A stretch of DNA of 64,000 nucleotides from Tilletiaria anomala UBC 951 (Eukaryota > Basidiomycota > Exobasidiomycetes > Georgefischeriales > Tilletiariaceae): positions 62,001 through 126,000 of the forward strand of contig NW_013547005.1 in assembly GCF_000711695.1 (NCBI RefSeq), in the 5' to 3' direction. Both the position numbers and the translations under genes were made by a program. Within the stretch, counting starts at the first letter, position 1. Each line of letters begins with the position of its first letter. The notes beneath the pieces are model-generated. The model was not told where the DNA came from. It saw only the letters and a list, made by a program, of their open reading frames with translations, and did no database searches. Below are positions 11,460 through 23,255 of this stretch, piece after piece.

Positions 11460-13115
11460 ATGTGCAAAATGACGCAGACACGCCCGGCAGAGGAGCCGGC
11501 AGAAGTTTCGGGTGCCAGTAAACGCGCGCGGACCGCGGGATCGAAAGCGCATGACGTGACGGAGGGTGAGCTGCTTGCTCGGTATGGGCGACTGCGAGGC
11601 GCTTTCGTGCTCGTCGCGCATCGAAACTGTAGCTATATACTATGCCATCTGACTGCATTCTTCTTTGGACGCCTGCAGAGGAGGCCGCGCTATATGATCG
11701 TCAAATCAGGCTTTGGGGCCTAGAGGCGCAAAGTCGGTGAGTGTGACCCCCTCTCAGCCTCACGTCGCCAAAGCTTACGGGCGATGGCCGAACATTGGCA
11801 CCGTCATGCGCATACAGCATTCGAAAAGCGCACGTCTTAGTGCAAAATATCCAAGGCCTCGCAACAGAGGCAATCAAGAACATCGTTCTGAGTGGCATCG
11901 GCAGTCTGACGATCGTCGATGCAAACGAGGTCGCAGAGGAGGACCTGAGTAGCGGCTTCTTCTATCGAGGAAATGATGTGGGGAAGCTGGTAAGCGCAAT
12001 ATGCTCTTGATACCATGATCCGCCCGAACACGATGCTTATACTGTGAATGCATATCGTGATTGTGTCATCATTCTGGGTAGAGAGTTGACGCTGCCGCGG
12101 CGAGGATCCAAAATCTGAACCCCCTTGTCAAGATCAACACTCTGTCAGATGCAAGCGTGCTCAAGAACAAGGAGAAGCTTCGCGCGATGGCCCTCGATGT
12201 AATTGTTGCTACATCTGGCAACAAGGAGGAATTGGTGAGTGTGTGCCACCATTTTGGAAGCGCTACACATACTGACTTATGTCTCCTGACTTTCCCTAGG
12301 TTGCACTGAACAAGATCTGCCGCGAGCTATCCCTGAAATTCTATGTATCTCAAGCGCAAGGGCTAGGAGGATGGCTCTTTTCCGATCTCGGTGACTCGGC
12401 GGAGTACGTCGTGGAGCGCTCGGCTAATACAGGGGGGCAAGCCGCGGCGGGCCCGCCCGTAAAGAAGAAGTTCAAATATTCGCAGCGATTTGTGCCGCTC
12501 AACGAGGCACTCGCAAAGGAGTGGAAGGGCATGAATGAGCGCAAGCTGAAGAGACTCAAGCTAAGTGCGGGCTTTTTTGGTACGCTTGGTGAGTCCAAGG
12601 ACGAAACCGGCAACGCGCAAGGGGCCAGTCAGGCAGCCTGGTTAACGCAGTGCTAACCGCATGAGTCAATTGCAGCGCTATGGGAAACCCCGGAAGCATC
12701 GCCGTCCGAGCTCCGAAAGCGAGCAGAGGTGATCATGGAGGCCAAGGGCGTCGATCCATCCGTCGCCGACGGCGTAAATGACGAATTCTATCAGTCACTT
12801 CATGTCGCAGTATCATCCTCATCGACGGCTTCGGCGAGCGACGGCGGCGGTGGAGGCATCGGCGACTTTGCACCGACGACTGCCGTCCTTGGCGGCCTTT
12901 TGGGTCAGGCGGTACTAAACGGGCTGGGTGGACGGGAAGAGCCAATCGTTAATTGGCTACAGCTTGACAGTCTCGCAGGTAAGTCGAAAGTACAGCTCAG
13001 GAAGGTTGCGTTTCATGTTGACGGTAAGAGCCTTGAATTCTCTCCTTCTTTCTTCCCTGCAGGGCAAGCTACAATCCATAACCTTGGCGCTGGAGAGCCT
13101 AAACTTGTAGTATAA
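11460..13115 (+). CDS. AOS1: SUMO-activating enzyme subunit 1 (AOS1/SAE1)
   Basis: This is the non-catalytic half of the heterodimeric E1 that adenylates SUMO. The model is join(11460..11565,11679..11736,11818..11989,12082..12234,12300..12588,12676..12978,13063..13115), 377 residues, with six GT-AG introns of 81-113 bp. Family motifs are ALYDRQIRLWGLEAQ in exon 2, HVLVQNIQGLATEAIKNIVL and GIGSLTIVDANEVAEEDL in exon 3, ARIQNLNPLVKI in exon 4, and LALWETPEASPSELRKRAE at the exon 5/6 join. There is no catalytic cysteine domain, as expected for this subunit. Two in-frame ATGs lie at 11460 and 11469; the first was taken, but either could be used. A Ser/Gly-rich loop near residues 305-330 is local. 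Confidence 0.9.
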
Positions 13116-13749
13116 GTGAATGGTAGCATCTGATGATATCCTGATATCAGTAATCCAAGTAAACTACTGTGAAGGTCGAAGCCGTCCTCTTCTGTTTCGA
13201 GTCTCTCCCCGCCTGCCTGCACGCGCTGCAGCTAGCATTTGGCACTGTGCGAAATATCCGAGATTCGTCATTGTAATGGTTGAGACGAGTTTTGACCTAA
13301 AGAGCAAGGCAAGCATCTCAAGCAATGCGCTTTTACCAAAGAAGTCCGAGCGGAGCTGGTAGCGCTCAATCTAGCCTTGCCAAAGGCGAGCATGTCACGC
13401 TACTTCAGAGTCGGGAGTCTGGATTCGGCGGGAGCGCTTGAGTGCATGAGCCTCTGCATTTCGTTGACTTGAGGCCACACCGTTCGTATGAATGCATCAG
13501 GTAGCGAGGTCCATTATACCGCTTTCTGTGGCACCCCGGACATGCAGGATTGGTCGTAGCGTCAAATACACCGTCAGGCGCAAAGTCGTTTCCCCCAACG
13601 GTGATCGGCGTCATCGCGGAAGCAGTCACGGCCTCATGTGACTTTCGATCTCTGCTCGCCTACACGCAGACCTCAAGAGCACATCGGGAGGTGATATAGG
13701 ATGCTGTCAGGAAACACCCTCCGGGACTGCCAAAGTCCGCGCAAGAGCT
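13116..13749. other. Spacer, no gene recognised
   Basis: This stretch follows AOS1 and grades into the decayed coding region. I found no intact gene, RNA gene or splice-linked open frames. Confidence 0.4.
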
Positions 13750-16700
13750 TATCTGCAAGGAACCTGGATCCAGATTCATCCGCCTTCCACCGTTGCTTGC
13801 CGCCTCCATTCCGACACTGACGGATACATACTTCGCATCGACGCGGTACCATGATCCGGGGATACTAATGCACGGTCAAGCATTCGGACTGATGCTGGCG
13901 CAGGTCGAGAAGCAGAGCGTCACCATCATCAAATTTCACTGATATCCTCCTGCGCAAGTCGCCCTCAATTTTGATCACGAAATCTTGTTTGTCGACCAAA
14001 AGCAGCTCTTTGACGAAAGATGGAGCTTGACTTCAAACCGATTCCGGCTCACCAGTCACCCAGTTACAAGCGATGGAAGTACCAGTCCCGTGGGGTGACG
14101 AGCAAGACATGCTCCGAGTCATCTATGCCGAGACTCCACACGAAGCCTTCTTTCACTCGCTGGAAGACAAGTTCTTCAAGTGGTCACTGGACTCGCGAAT
14201 CTTGTCGGCGACGGACAAATCGACGGCTGAGAGGGCATGCGAGATCTTCGAAGTATATCCTCGACAGCCATGTGCCCAATTTGACGGGCTACCAGCTCTA
14301 TGGCGGTTCGCAACCGCCCACGGCCCGCTCCAAGGACGACTGGGTTGCAAGTCTGCCTGCTCCCAGACGCCGACTTCCGCATCAGAGAGGATGTTGCCAA
14401 GACATTCGCCCCCAAGGCGCCGGCAAACAGCGACACCTACATGCCCCGCACGTACTTCAGCATCTCGCTAGGATATCTACATGTTGACTGGCAATGCAAG
14501 AAACGTGGCTTCGCCCGTTGCAATGTCTTTCGCGGATCCTTCGAAGCAGAGCTGCTGCTGTTGGACCTTGTGGCTCATCAGTCGAGTGGGCCGCGCTATA
14601 AGAAGCCAGATCAGCGGCCCGCCTTGAACAACCGGCGAACGACGCTGTGGGGAGGTAAGAGTACCGTGCACTACTCCGCAAACAGCCTGCTATGCGTGTC
14701 TCTCGCCGATTGAAGCAGTATTGATATTCGCACAAGAGCTTCCTCTGAAGACGGTTGGCCATCGAAGCCTACGGAAGTCTTCGAGCCGGATGAGGACATG
14801 GAATCATCGGAATCTACCAGGAATAGGCCGTATGCGTCAGCCATGACACAGGCGAGATCCTGGTCTTCCGCTGCAAGCCGCCCTTGACCACCTGTCTCTT
14901 ATTATTGGGCCCGGCGGCCGACTTTACTTCGTGGATGCCGACTTTTGTGGGTCTCGGAGAAGAGAGGGAAGGATCGCCAGCGAATAGAGAGCACCATCTG
15001 CTCAGAAAAAAAATTTGGCACCTGTGCACACTTAGAAGAGCGTCTAGGGATGTTCGAGTTCGGCCAATTACATGAAGGCACCTGCGATCAAGCTGGAGAA
15101 CGGTGTTGTGAAGACGAAATCGCCGGAACTAGTAAGTGACTTTTCTGATCATTTGATGTACATGAATTTTCTTGTCCCTGCTGCTTTGAGCCAGACCGTA
15201 CCGTAATGAAATCGGTCCCGCGCGCACGCGATCACGTCGCCCCCTACCGCCCGTCGCATTCGACGAACATGGGCCTCACTTCTGCGTCGAGTACGATCAC
15301 CACCACTACCACGAAGAAGTTCTCGTTCATGTCCGCGGCTTAGCCACGTCTCCCACCCGGTTGCAGCTGACGCTGGAGCATAGTTCACATCCCAGAGCCA
15401 ATTTCCATCGGCGACTACGCTATCAGCCGCAAGGGGTACGTCTGCTATCTCGGGACAGCAGCAGAGCTCCTGAGGCTCACGCGTACTGGGGACTACGAAG
15501 TTTCGGACCCAGTCATTGTCAAGCGGAGGAGGCCGCTTTGATGGCTGGGATGACAGCGAAGACGACATTCAACCCTCTGCGGTTGATTGGGGTGAAGTTG
15601 ATGATGGCAGTGTCTGAGGTAATGCGCACGCCACCTCAGCGTGGAAAAATGAGACAATGAATGGAGGAACTGCTCAGTCACATTGTGCGCAGAATCGAAC
15701 AGGAGACTATTCAGTGCATCGCGCCGGTACCAACAGACCAATCCTCCCGATCTTCGGAGGAAGCCCAGACAGGGACGGTTGGAGCGATCAAGGGAAGCTG
15801 CCCCCATTGAGGCCCGACTACGCTCCTTCCCAGTGGAATGCGCCTGATGGCACGCTTTCTGGTGATGCTCCAAGAGCTGCTGAGTGCAGTGGGTGGAGCA
15901 CCACTCCACCACTTGGTCAACCGTCGTCCGCACGTGACCATCAAGGGGATGGCGATACCGCGGCTGAAATAAGAAGCGAGCGCTTGCTGGATGCCGCTCA
16001 TAGTGACTGGAGTCCCGAACCAGAGCCGCATGCGGGAGCACACGGAGGGCAAGGGCATGCCTCTTATGCTTCACAACGTATCTACGGTCCCGAGTATCGA
16101 AATAGAAGTGTAGCTTGGACTCGAGAGCGAAAAGATCACCTTCACCTCCAGCTGCCCCCACTGCTCATAGCGGCTGGTCACCGAAAGCGGAAGGTCCGCG
16201 TCCACCACAAACCTCATCATCCGCCGTTGCCTCGGCGGCAACGCGACGCTCCGCCAGACATGACTCTGACATTTCTGCTTCGCAACGCGGTATCAAAGAC
16301 AAGCGGCACGAGGCGCCGCCGATACGAGGGGGATGCAGTTCCTGTGGTCTTTCTAGTGATCATCACGATGGCCGCTTGAGGTGGCAGGAGCATCGCGACC
16401 CGGGACGACGAGAAGATGGAGCCGAGGCCGTCAGACCCTTTCGAGCTCAGTAGACCGATTCCCAAACCAGAAGGTACTCGTGCACAGACTGTGCAGTGAC
16501 ACTCGGCGGCGTTTTTTATACTCGGGGGTCCTTGGGCGAGGGTCGACATTCTTTGTCTCAGCGCATTCGCAGCCACCGAAGGTCGAGATCAATGGAGATG
16601 GATTAAGGGGAGCAGTTGTGCAGGTGAGCTCAAGGCACGAAGCACGGTAGGACCACACACGCAGCGGATGGATATTTGAGCTGGCAAAGCGGGTGAGAGG

Positions 16701-18240
16701 GGCGCAGGAAGAACGGCCATCTCGCCCGAGTGGCGGAGATCGCATGCACGCCTCGATTTCTGGCTCACCGCATCGCGGCAACGTAACGGCGGGCGGAGGG
16801 GGGGTGAAAGGCCGCAGCCACATCAGTTTTCTTCGGGGGCACCGCAAAAGAGCAGCAGCGGATGGACGCCAGAGCCGGAAAGTCCGACTCCTGACCCTCG
16901 GCCACGGCCGTCGTAAGTTCTGACTTGTGAGGGGCGAAGAAGTCGGCTGAGGCCATTCTCTTCACATTTTGAAACACGAAGGGGCTCACACAGGACACCA
17001 ATCACGGAAGAAGCGCAGGCACCTACTCACTAGGGTTTTGAGCAGCAAGTGCGCAGCGGTTGGTCACCCGAGGCAGAAGAGCTGCCAGGTTCATCTACTT
17101 CAAGGCGTTTGGCGAATCCGCCTCGCCAAAAAATGAATGTGTGCGTCTCAGAATGCTACATTGCGACACGCTGAGGCGCCAAGACGCGAGGCTGACACCA
17201 AGACTCCGGGGCAGCAGAGGGTCATCTTACCTCTCGAAGTGAGGAGGCTAAGAAAAGTTGTCCGCGGTGGCTGGAACTTAGAGCCGATGGGTTCAGACGA
17301 TCAGAATGAGCCCACGCGGCCAGGGAATCAGGCCACTGATTCACATCATATGCTTTCCAAGTTCTCCAATTTCCTAGTGTAACAACGAGCGTGGATCGCG
17401 CAGGGAGAACGCGAGAGAAGCGGAGCAGGCTTGCGTTCACCATGAAGGCACAAGAGATGTGCGTAGCAGTTGGACACCAGAATCAGCACGGCCATTGAGT
17501 CGGATTGGATCGGGCCAGCGAGTCAAGCCGATTGATCGACAGCGAGTGCGCGTCCCTCATTCGCTGCAGCGCAGTGATTGGTGCCAGCAGCGAGGAGTGG
17601 GCAAGGATAGAAGAAAAACAGCAGGGAACCTCTCCTTACCCTGACGTTGGACAGGACGAGCACAGTGAAAGGTCACCAGATCCATCGATGCAGGCGGAGG
17701 TATGTGCAGAACAGTAGCAGATGTGCTAAAGAAACGCTAGTGCTTATTTGAATATCTTCATCTTCTTAATTGCGCATACAAAGTCGTAACTTGCAAAACG
17801 TCGGACCAGCGCCGAATTCCAAGAGGGATCGCGGCCTTTGTTCCCACTTCACGTCCCACGACAGGTCGCCCGCAGCGGATGGTCACCTGAAGAAAATCGG
17901 AATGCACTACGGCGAGCTGAAGCTTCAAACCCAGGGTTTGTGCCGCAGGATCACCGCCATGGTGAGTTCCCTGTTTCACCCGCTCGTGCTCCTCCGGCAG
18001 GGACGCATAGCGGATGGACACCAGAGCCCGATGGCATCACTGTTATAACTATGGGAAGGACAAGCAGCACCACATCTAGGTCAGCTTAGATTGTCGGCCC
18101 GTATACAACAAGCTCAGCGGCGGACGCGCCGGACGCGAGGTGTTCGAGAGGCTGTGGACAACCAGTGGAGCGATGATCGTCATCGACTCGGAGAGCTACA
18201 ATACATACGGCGGCCAGGACAGCATCTCGATCGGAAGAAG
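13750..18240 (+). pseudogene. Decayed protein-coding region, family unknown
   Basis: No gene model can be built here, yet protein-like stretches follow one another on the plus strand in changing frames. Examples are LNFDHEILFVDQKQLFDERW (about 13963-14022), FFHSLEDKFFKWSLDSRI (near 14149), DSHVPNLTGYQLYGGSQPP (near 14262), YFSISLGYLHVDWQCKKRG (near 14455) and EVFERLWTTSGAMIVIDSES (near 18140). Frame changes near 14245 and 14355 leave fewer than 20 bases, too little for introns, so at least this part is broken. From 15.7 kb the translation becomes hydrophilic and carries the repeated SGW[S/T]PE motif described separately. I do not recognise the family. It may be one large gene or two neighbours. 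A few donor/acceptor pairs (for example 14655-14716) suggest old introns. Function is not assignable. Confidence 0.5.
15760..18030 (+). repeat. Dispersed SGW[S/T]PE coding motif, about seven clear copies
   Basis: Clear copies are HSDWSPEPEP (near 15996), HSGWSPKAEG (near 16167), SSGWTPEPES (near 16852), RSGWSPEAEE (near 17050), RSSWTPESAR (near 17465), RSGWSPEENR (near 17871) and HSGWTPEPDG (near 18005). Weaker relatives are DRDGWSDQ (near 15773), CSGWSTTPP (near 15889) and GGWNLEPMG (near 17265). Copies lie 115-690 bases apart in more than one frame. At DNA level the core reads about AGCGGNTGGWCNCCNGARG. The variable bases fall mostly at third codon positions (GGA/GGC/GGT, CCG/CCC/CCA/CCT), as expected if the peptide, not the DNA, was conserved. 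Confidence 0.55.
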
Positions 18241-19123
18241 GGCAGGCGGGTAGGGCGATCCTTCATTCAGCCTGGCGTCTTGCCTAGAGGGAGTTGCGGC
18301 TGGGCAACAGAACGCACAAGGCAATCAGATGAACATTTTCATCTGAGGGAGCGCGAGCCGGCGCAACGGCCAGGGCACTGTCGAGCAAGGCGGGGCTTCT
18401 GAGTCGACGGGGCGGTCGAGGGGAAGTGTGAAGAGAGTTGCAAGGCGAGGAGGGGCTGTGGAGGAGGATGGCTTGGCTCCAGCGGCAGTATAGCTCGAAC
18501 ATGTGCACGGTGAGAGAATACTTGGTCGAAAAGGCAAGAAAGCCCGCATGTTGGATACTTCGTCTTTACCAGCAAGATAGCGAGCCGTAACAGGTAAAGT
18601 CTGATATTTCATGGCACAAAAGAGAGAGCAACAATTAAGACGACAACATGGGTACAGATTGTCGGTAAGACCAAGCCCCTCCAGATGGTGGGAGTCGGTG
18701 GTGTCGTACGCATTCAGGAGGTATCACCTTGCGCAGATGTATGCTCCGGAGGATAAGGGCATTGCGAGCAACGCACCATGGGCCTGCTAGCTGTTCACAT
18801 CAAACTGTATTCGCATGCAATGATCCACTTCAAAATTCGTTGCCTGAATCAAGCAATGTATGGGTGCATGCAGAATGGCCTTCCAAAGAGAGTGAGCACG
18901 GTATTCCATTTAACCACCTTGACATGGAATAAAGCCACAATAGATTCAGCGACGCACGCGCCGGCCGCCGCGCCGAGCCACGGACCACGGTCGTCTCTAA
19001 TCTCTCTTTCCACAACGGTCTCTAAATAGCACCGGATCAGAGACAGCCTCCACATTTGTATGTCCTTCCTCGCTGTCTATGTCCAAGTACAGCTCTGCAG
19101 TCTGAGATACTGCCAGTGCCGCC
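18241..19123. other. Spacer, promoter side of CAP1
   Basis: This is the tail of the decayed region followed by the upstream region of the capping protein gene. Open frames here are short and unrecognised, and I see no RNA gene. Confidence 0.4.
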
Positions 19124-20691
19124 ATGTCCTCCTCTGCATTGCTTACGGCGCAAGCGGTGGCGCTGCTGCTGCAGACACCACCGGGACAGACGTCCAAGGT
19201 GTACCACGACCTACGAGTGCTCCTCGAGTCGAGCGGGCAGAGCCACGTCTCGGACCAGCTCAAGCAGCAAGCTCAGCCTGTCCTGGAACAGTACAATACC
19301 GATCAGCTTATCACTGTCAAGCCTCCGGCGTCAGCAGACGGTAAAGTAGACGAGAAACCGCTCATCATCGCGAGAGCGGCATCGGTAGCAGGACAGAACG
19401 CTCGCTATGCGGATCCGAAGGCTGGCTTGAGCTATGCATTTGATCATCTGAGGCTCGTACGTGTAGAGTCAGATCATTTCTGAATTTGAGCTGCAAGCAT
19501 GATCATCTGACAAATTCTTCCGTGTATAACGAATGCAGGCCCTGAGCGACCCGCGACCGCTTCGTGTCAACAAATCATTCGAAAAGGTGCGCGCGGCCAT
19601 CGATACCAAAGTAGCCAAATACGTGCTTGACCACTATCAAGACGGTGTCATCTCCACATTCACCGTCATCGAGCAAGACCCAAGCCGTCAAGTTCCTGCT
19701 GCCGCGCGTGCGCCCGATGCTGACGAGGCGGAAGCAGACGAGAATACGACGCAGGCGGTACAAGGAGCAGCTCAGGATCCTACGGTGCCCACAGCCGCTG
19801 TGGCTGACGTGAATGAGGAGGCAGCGAAAAATGCGGACGAGGAGGGAAAAGCGGGAGAGCCAGAAGATAATCAGGATGCGACCGATGATGCTAATGTAGC
19901 TGAAGGCAAGGCTGAGCCGGCGAATGACGACGCGGACCCCAAAGACGATGCGGTCGAAACAGCGAAGGCTCTGGAAGAAGTTGAGGTGACGGAGACCCCG
20001 GGGCCTGCGATGGAGAGGGAGAAGGAGGAGCCAGAACCGCAAGGTGCACCGACGTATGTGACACACATCGTGGGAAACAGATACAACCTCTCCAACTTTT
20101 GGTGAGCGACATCCCTTTAGCCAGCCTTAACCAGGAGTATACCTCGCAATTGAAATGCTGACCAAGGGTACATTCCAAAAATGGTCTGATCGATCAGGGC
20201 TGGCCGATGGCGCTCCTCCTACACATACACGCCATCTTCGTCTGGACCATCGATGCTGCAATCTAGCATTCAAGTACAAGTCCACTACTTCGAAGATGGA
20301 AACGTGCAGCTGGCAACGTCAAAGCCTGCAGAGCTCGAGCTCGATCTGCCTGCCGGGGCGGGAGCGACAGAGACCAAGGCTGGCGCGATCGATGATGCTA
20401 TGGCCGAAGCAGTTGGCAAAGCGATCGCGCAGGCTATCAAGGGGCACGAGCAGGAATACCACCAGACGCTGAACGAGGCATACGCCGAGTTGAGCGAGAA
20501 GACGTTCAAGGCGATACGCAGACAGTTGCCCGTCACCAAGCAGAAGTTGGATTGGGACAGGGTGAGTCGGTTGCTACCTTGCGGGTCATCACTCGTGATC
20601 AATGGCGTAGAAACCCAGCTGACAAGGACGATTCTTGCATTTCCCATAACAGGCCTTGAGCTATAAGCTCGCGTCGGAGCTGTCCAAGTAG
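19124..20691 (+). CDS. CAP1: F-actin capping protein alpha subunit with acidic insert
   Basis: The protein pairs with the beta subunit to cap barbed ends of actin filaments at cortical patches. The model is join(19124..19456,19539..20101,20198..20561,20653..20691), 432 residues, against 260-290 usually. N-terminal features are the KVYHDLRVLL region and LRVNKSFEKVRAAIDTKVAKY. The conserved core YVTHIVGNRYNLSNFW joins across an intron to AGRWRSSYTYTP and VQVHYFEDGNVQLATSK. The end is RRQLPVTKQKLDWDR plus ALSYKLASELSK from a 39-base last exon, the classical actin-binding tail. The extra length is one Glu/Asp/Ala-rich block at about residues 160-285, placed where normal proteins have only a short loop. 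It has no stop or splice pair that would clearly remove it. The family call is secure. Confidence 0.92.
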
Positions 20692-20828
20692 AGGCACAGA
20701 CAAGGTCTAGATCAATGAAACCCATCGATAGGACAATAAAGCTATATAGGAAACATTGTTTGCGTTGAGTTCCAAAGGTCAACATATCTCTCTTCTTTTT
20801 AATGCGGCGCAGCGATGCAGAGTTCGGA

Positions 20829-22735
20829 TCAGACGTCCCACTTGATGAGATCCGCCGCGCGCTCGGCAACCATGAGGATGGTGAGCATCGGGTTGATGGT
20901 CGGCAAGACGGGCATCACGCTCGCGTCGCAGATCCTCAGGCCCTGCAGGCCGACGACCTTGAGGTTCTTCTCATCGCAGACAACCTCGTCGTCGACCTTG
21001 CCCTGGAGCGCGCTGACGGTGCCCTCGCGGCGGATCTGTCCCGGGGTGCCCATCTTGCACGACGAGCTCGGGTGGTAGACGGTGTGGTGTACGGAACGGG
21101 CGTACGCGCTGAGCTCCTCGTCGGTCTGCACGGCGGGGCCGGGCGCGACTTCGCGTACGAGGTGCTGGCGGAACGGCGCATGCTGCGCGATCTTTCGCGC
21201 AGCCTTGAGTCCCTCGACGAGGATACGCTCGTCGTAGCGCCGCTCGTCCTCAAAGTACTTGAAGTCGATCAGCGGCTTATCAGCCGGGTTGGCGCTGGCG
21301 AGCTTGATCGTGCCGCGAGCTTGGCTGCGCGGGATGTTGGGAGTCATGCAGAACGCGTGCTCGGGCAGCTTATACCCCTTGGACTTGAGGTGTTCGCCAA
21401 AGACGACTTGGTAGCAGTGCATCATCATGTCCGGCTGGTCCTTGTGCAGCTCGCCGTTGCCCGGCTCCTCGCTCGGGGGCAGGACGCGCAGGAAGACGCC
21501 GGCGTCGGAGAGCATGACGGTCTCCTTGGGCGTCTCGCGCGTCTCCCACATGATGATCGTCTCGGGGTGGTCCGACAGGTTGCGCCCGACGCCGGGTAGG
21601 TCATGCTTGCACTCGATCCCGACGCTGGCCAGGTCGGCGGCGGAACCGATGCCCGAGAGTAGCAGCAGGCGTGGTGTGTCGATGGCACCGGCGCAGAGGA
21701 TCACGTCGCGGCGCGCCGAGATCTCGAAGCGTTGTCCGCCCTTTTGGACGACCTGCACGCTGCGGATGCGCTTGCTGTTCGCGCCGTCAAAAACAACCTT
21801 TTCGGCCCAAGTCTCGAGAAAGAGGTGCAGGTTCTTGCGCGCGCCACGTGGCGCTTGCGGCATAATCGGGTGCAGGTATGATGTGCTAGCGCTGCTGCGG
21901 TCGCCATTGTACGGATCGTAGCTGATGCTGAAAAAGCCGGCGCCCTTGCCCTTGGACGGTGTGAACCCGTCGCGGTGAACAATTTGCGCGTTAAAGTCGG
22001 AGATGAGCGGCGCGTCGAACGTCTCAGCTGCCGCGTTGACCCAGTCACGCACGACCTGGTTGCGGTGTTGCGCCTGGACGGGGACCGTGTTGAGCTTGAG
22101 GCGGTCGCCGTACGGCTGCAGCTTGTCGGCCGACCAGGAGGGGCAGCCGTGGCACTGCGCCCACCAGTCAAGGTCCTCCTTGAGCGGCCGGAAGGAGATC
22201 AGTGTGTTGTGGCTGCTACAGCCACCGAGGACCTTGGCGCGCGAGTGGCGGATGTCCGAGTTGCCCCGCGGCTGTGCAGTTGTGGTGTAGTCGTAATCGA
22301 GCTCGCTGCCGAGCAGTTCGAGCCAGCGTGAGAGGTTCAGGACGCGGTCGAGCCCGACGTCCGAGGGCCCGCCTTCGATAACGGCTACGCTGACATTGTA
22401 GTCCTCTGTCAACCGGTTCGCGAGGACGGACCCGGCTGTTCCGCCTGCGTTTCACAGCCGACCAAGTGTCAGTGATCATGGAGAAGCGGCGACAAGCGCG
22501 CTACAACGGCATCGGCGGCGGAACTGGAGGTACGGCACTCACCACCGACGATGACATAGTCAAACTCGTGCTTGCCGCTGACCTTGGATCCGAGGGGCAG
22601 AATGTGCTGGGCGAGCGAGGCGAGGCGAGAAGTGGCTATCGAAGCGCGGGAGGCGTGCCCGGCGGGGGTGGTGGTCGATGCGCCGTGGACGTGCTCGTTG
22701 TCGTGGTCGGCGTTGCCTGCTCGTCGGCCGGTCAT
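20829..22735 (-). CDS. GMC-family FAD oxidoreductase
   Basis: This is a flavoenzyme of the glucose-methanol-choline family (CAZy AA3 type); the substrate cannot be told. The model is complement(join(20829..22444,22543..22735)), 602 residues. The FAD-binding motif DYVIVGGGTAGSVLANRL is split by the single 98-bp intron. Other motifs are VLGGCSSHNTLISFRPLKED (GMC signature 1), GAIDTPRLLLLSGIGSAADL (signature 2), and the C-terminal VHHTVYHPSSSCKMGT with the catalytic-type His. The second active-site position is Asn in TINPMLTILMVAERAADL. The N-terminal 55 residues are Ala/Ser/His-rich with no convincing signal peptide, so a cytosolic or mitochondrial location is more likely than secretion. It could be a choline- or aryl-alcohol-oxidase-like enzyme. 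GC content is very high and gives long antisense shadow frames. Confidence 0.9.
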
Positions 22736-23255
22736 TTTGGGGTGAGTTGGAACTTATGGTCTTTTCGACAAGGGGATGGGTATTGCGACAGGATGCGTTT
22801 CGTCGAGGCGACTCCGTGCTACTGGATGGCAAAGGAGAGTCGGCTGAGGATGAACGGCGCGAAGATGGATCCGAAGCTGCCCATGAGTCGATTGCTGTCT
22901 ATTGTGTACAACGGGGGTCGATCATACCGGTCGTTCCGGATGCTCTCTCGTGCGGGGAACACACTTGCTCGCCAGCGAAGAGATGGGGACTTCGGGGCAG
23001 CCGGAGAGGGGCCGCGGCAGATCATCCTGGAGGCAGAGTAGGGTTCCGCACAGAAGCGAGCTGACCATTGTAAATCCCACTTGACTGTGTCTCTGCAAAA
23101 AGTGTCGAGTGGACTTCATAACTGTCGACTGCTTCTTCTTAGAGATCCATTGGAACGAGCATTATATCAAGCAAGCAGACTAGGAGCAGGCCGTTGCAGA
23201 CGCACAAAGACCAGTGCACTATCGGTCCCTCGCGTCACTAAAAAGCGTATATGCC
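22736..23255. promoter_or_regulatory. Divergent promoter region, GMC enzyme / mitochondrial uL3
   Basis: This 520-bp spacer lies between outward-facing genes. Open frames in it give unrecognisable translations, and I see no named regulatory motif. Confidence 0.4.

Noticed and set aside
13750-18240. A mobile element or virus-like origin for the unexplained region
   Set aside because: No terminal repeats, target-site duplication, reverse transcriptase, integrase, transposase or capsid motif could be seen.
20802-21599. 265-codon open frame on the plus strand inside the GMC oxidoreductase gene
   Set aside because: It is the antisense shadow of a very GC-rich coding exon; the minus-strand frame has all GMC motifs, while this one matches no family.
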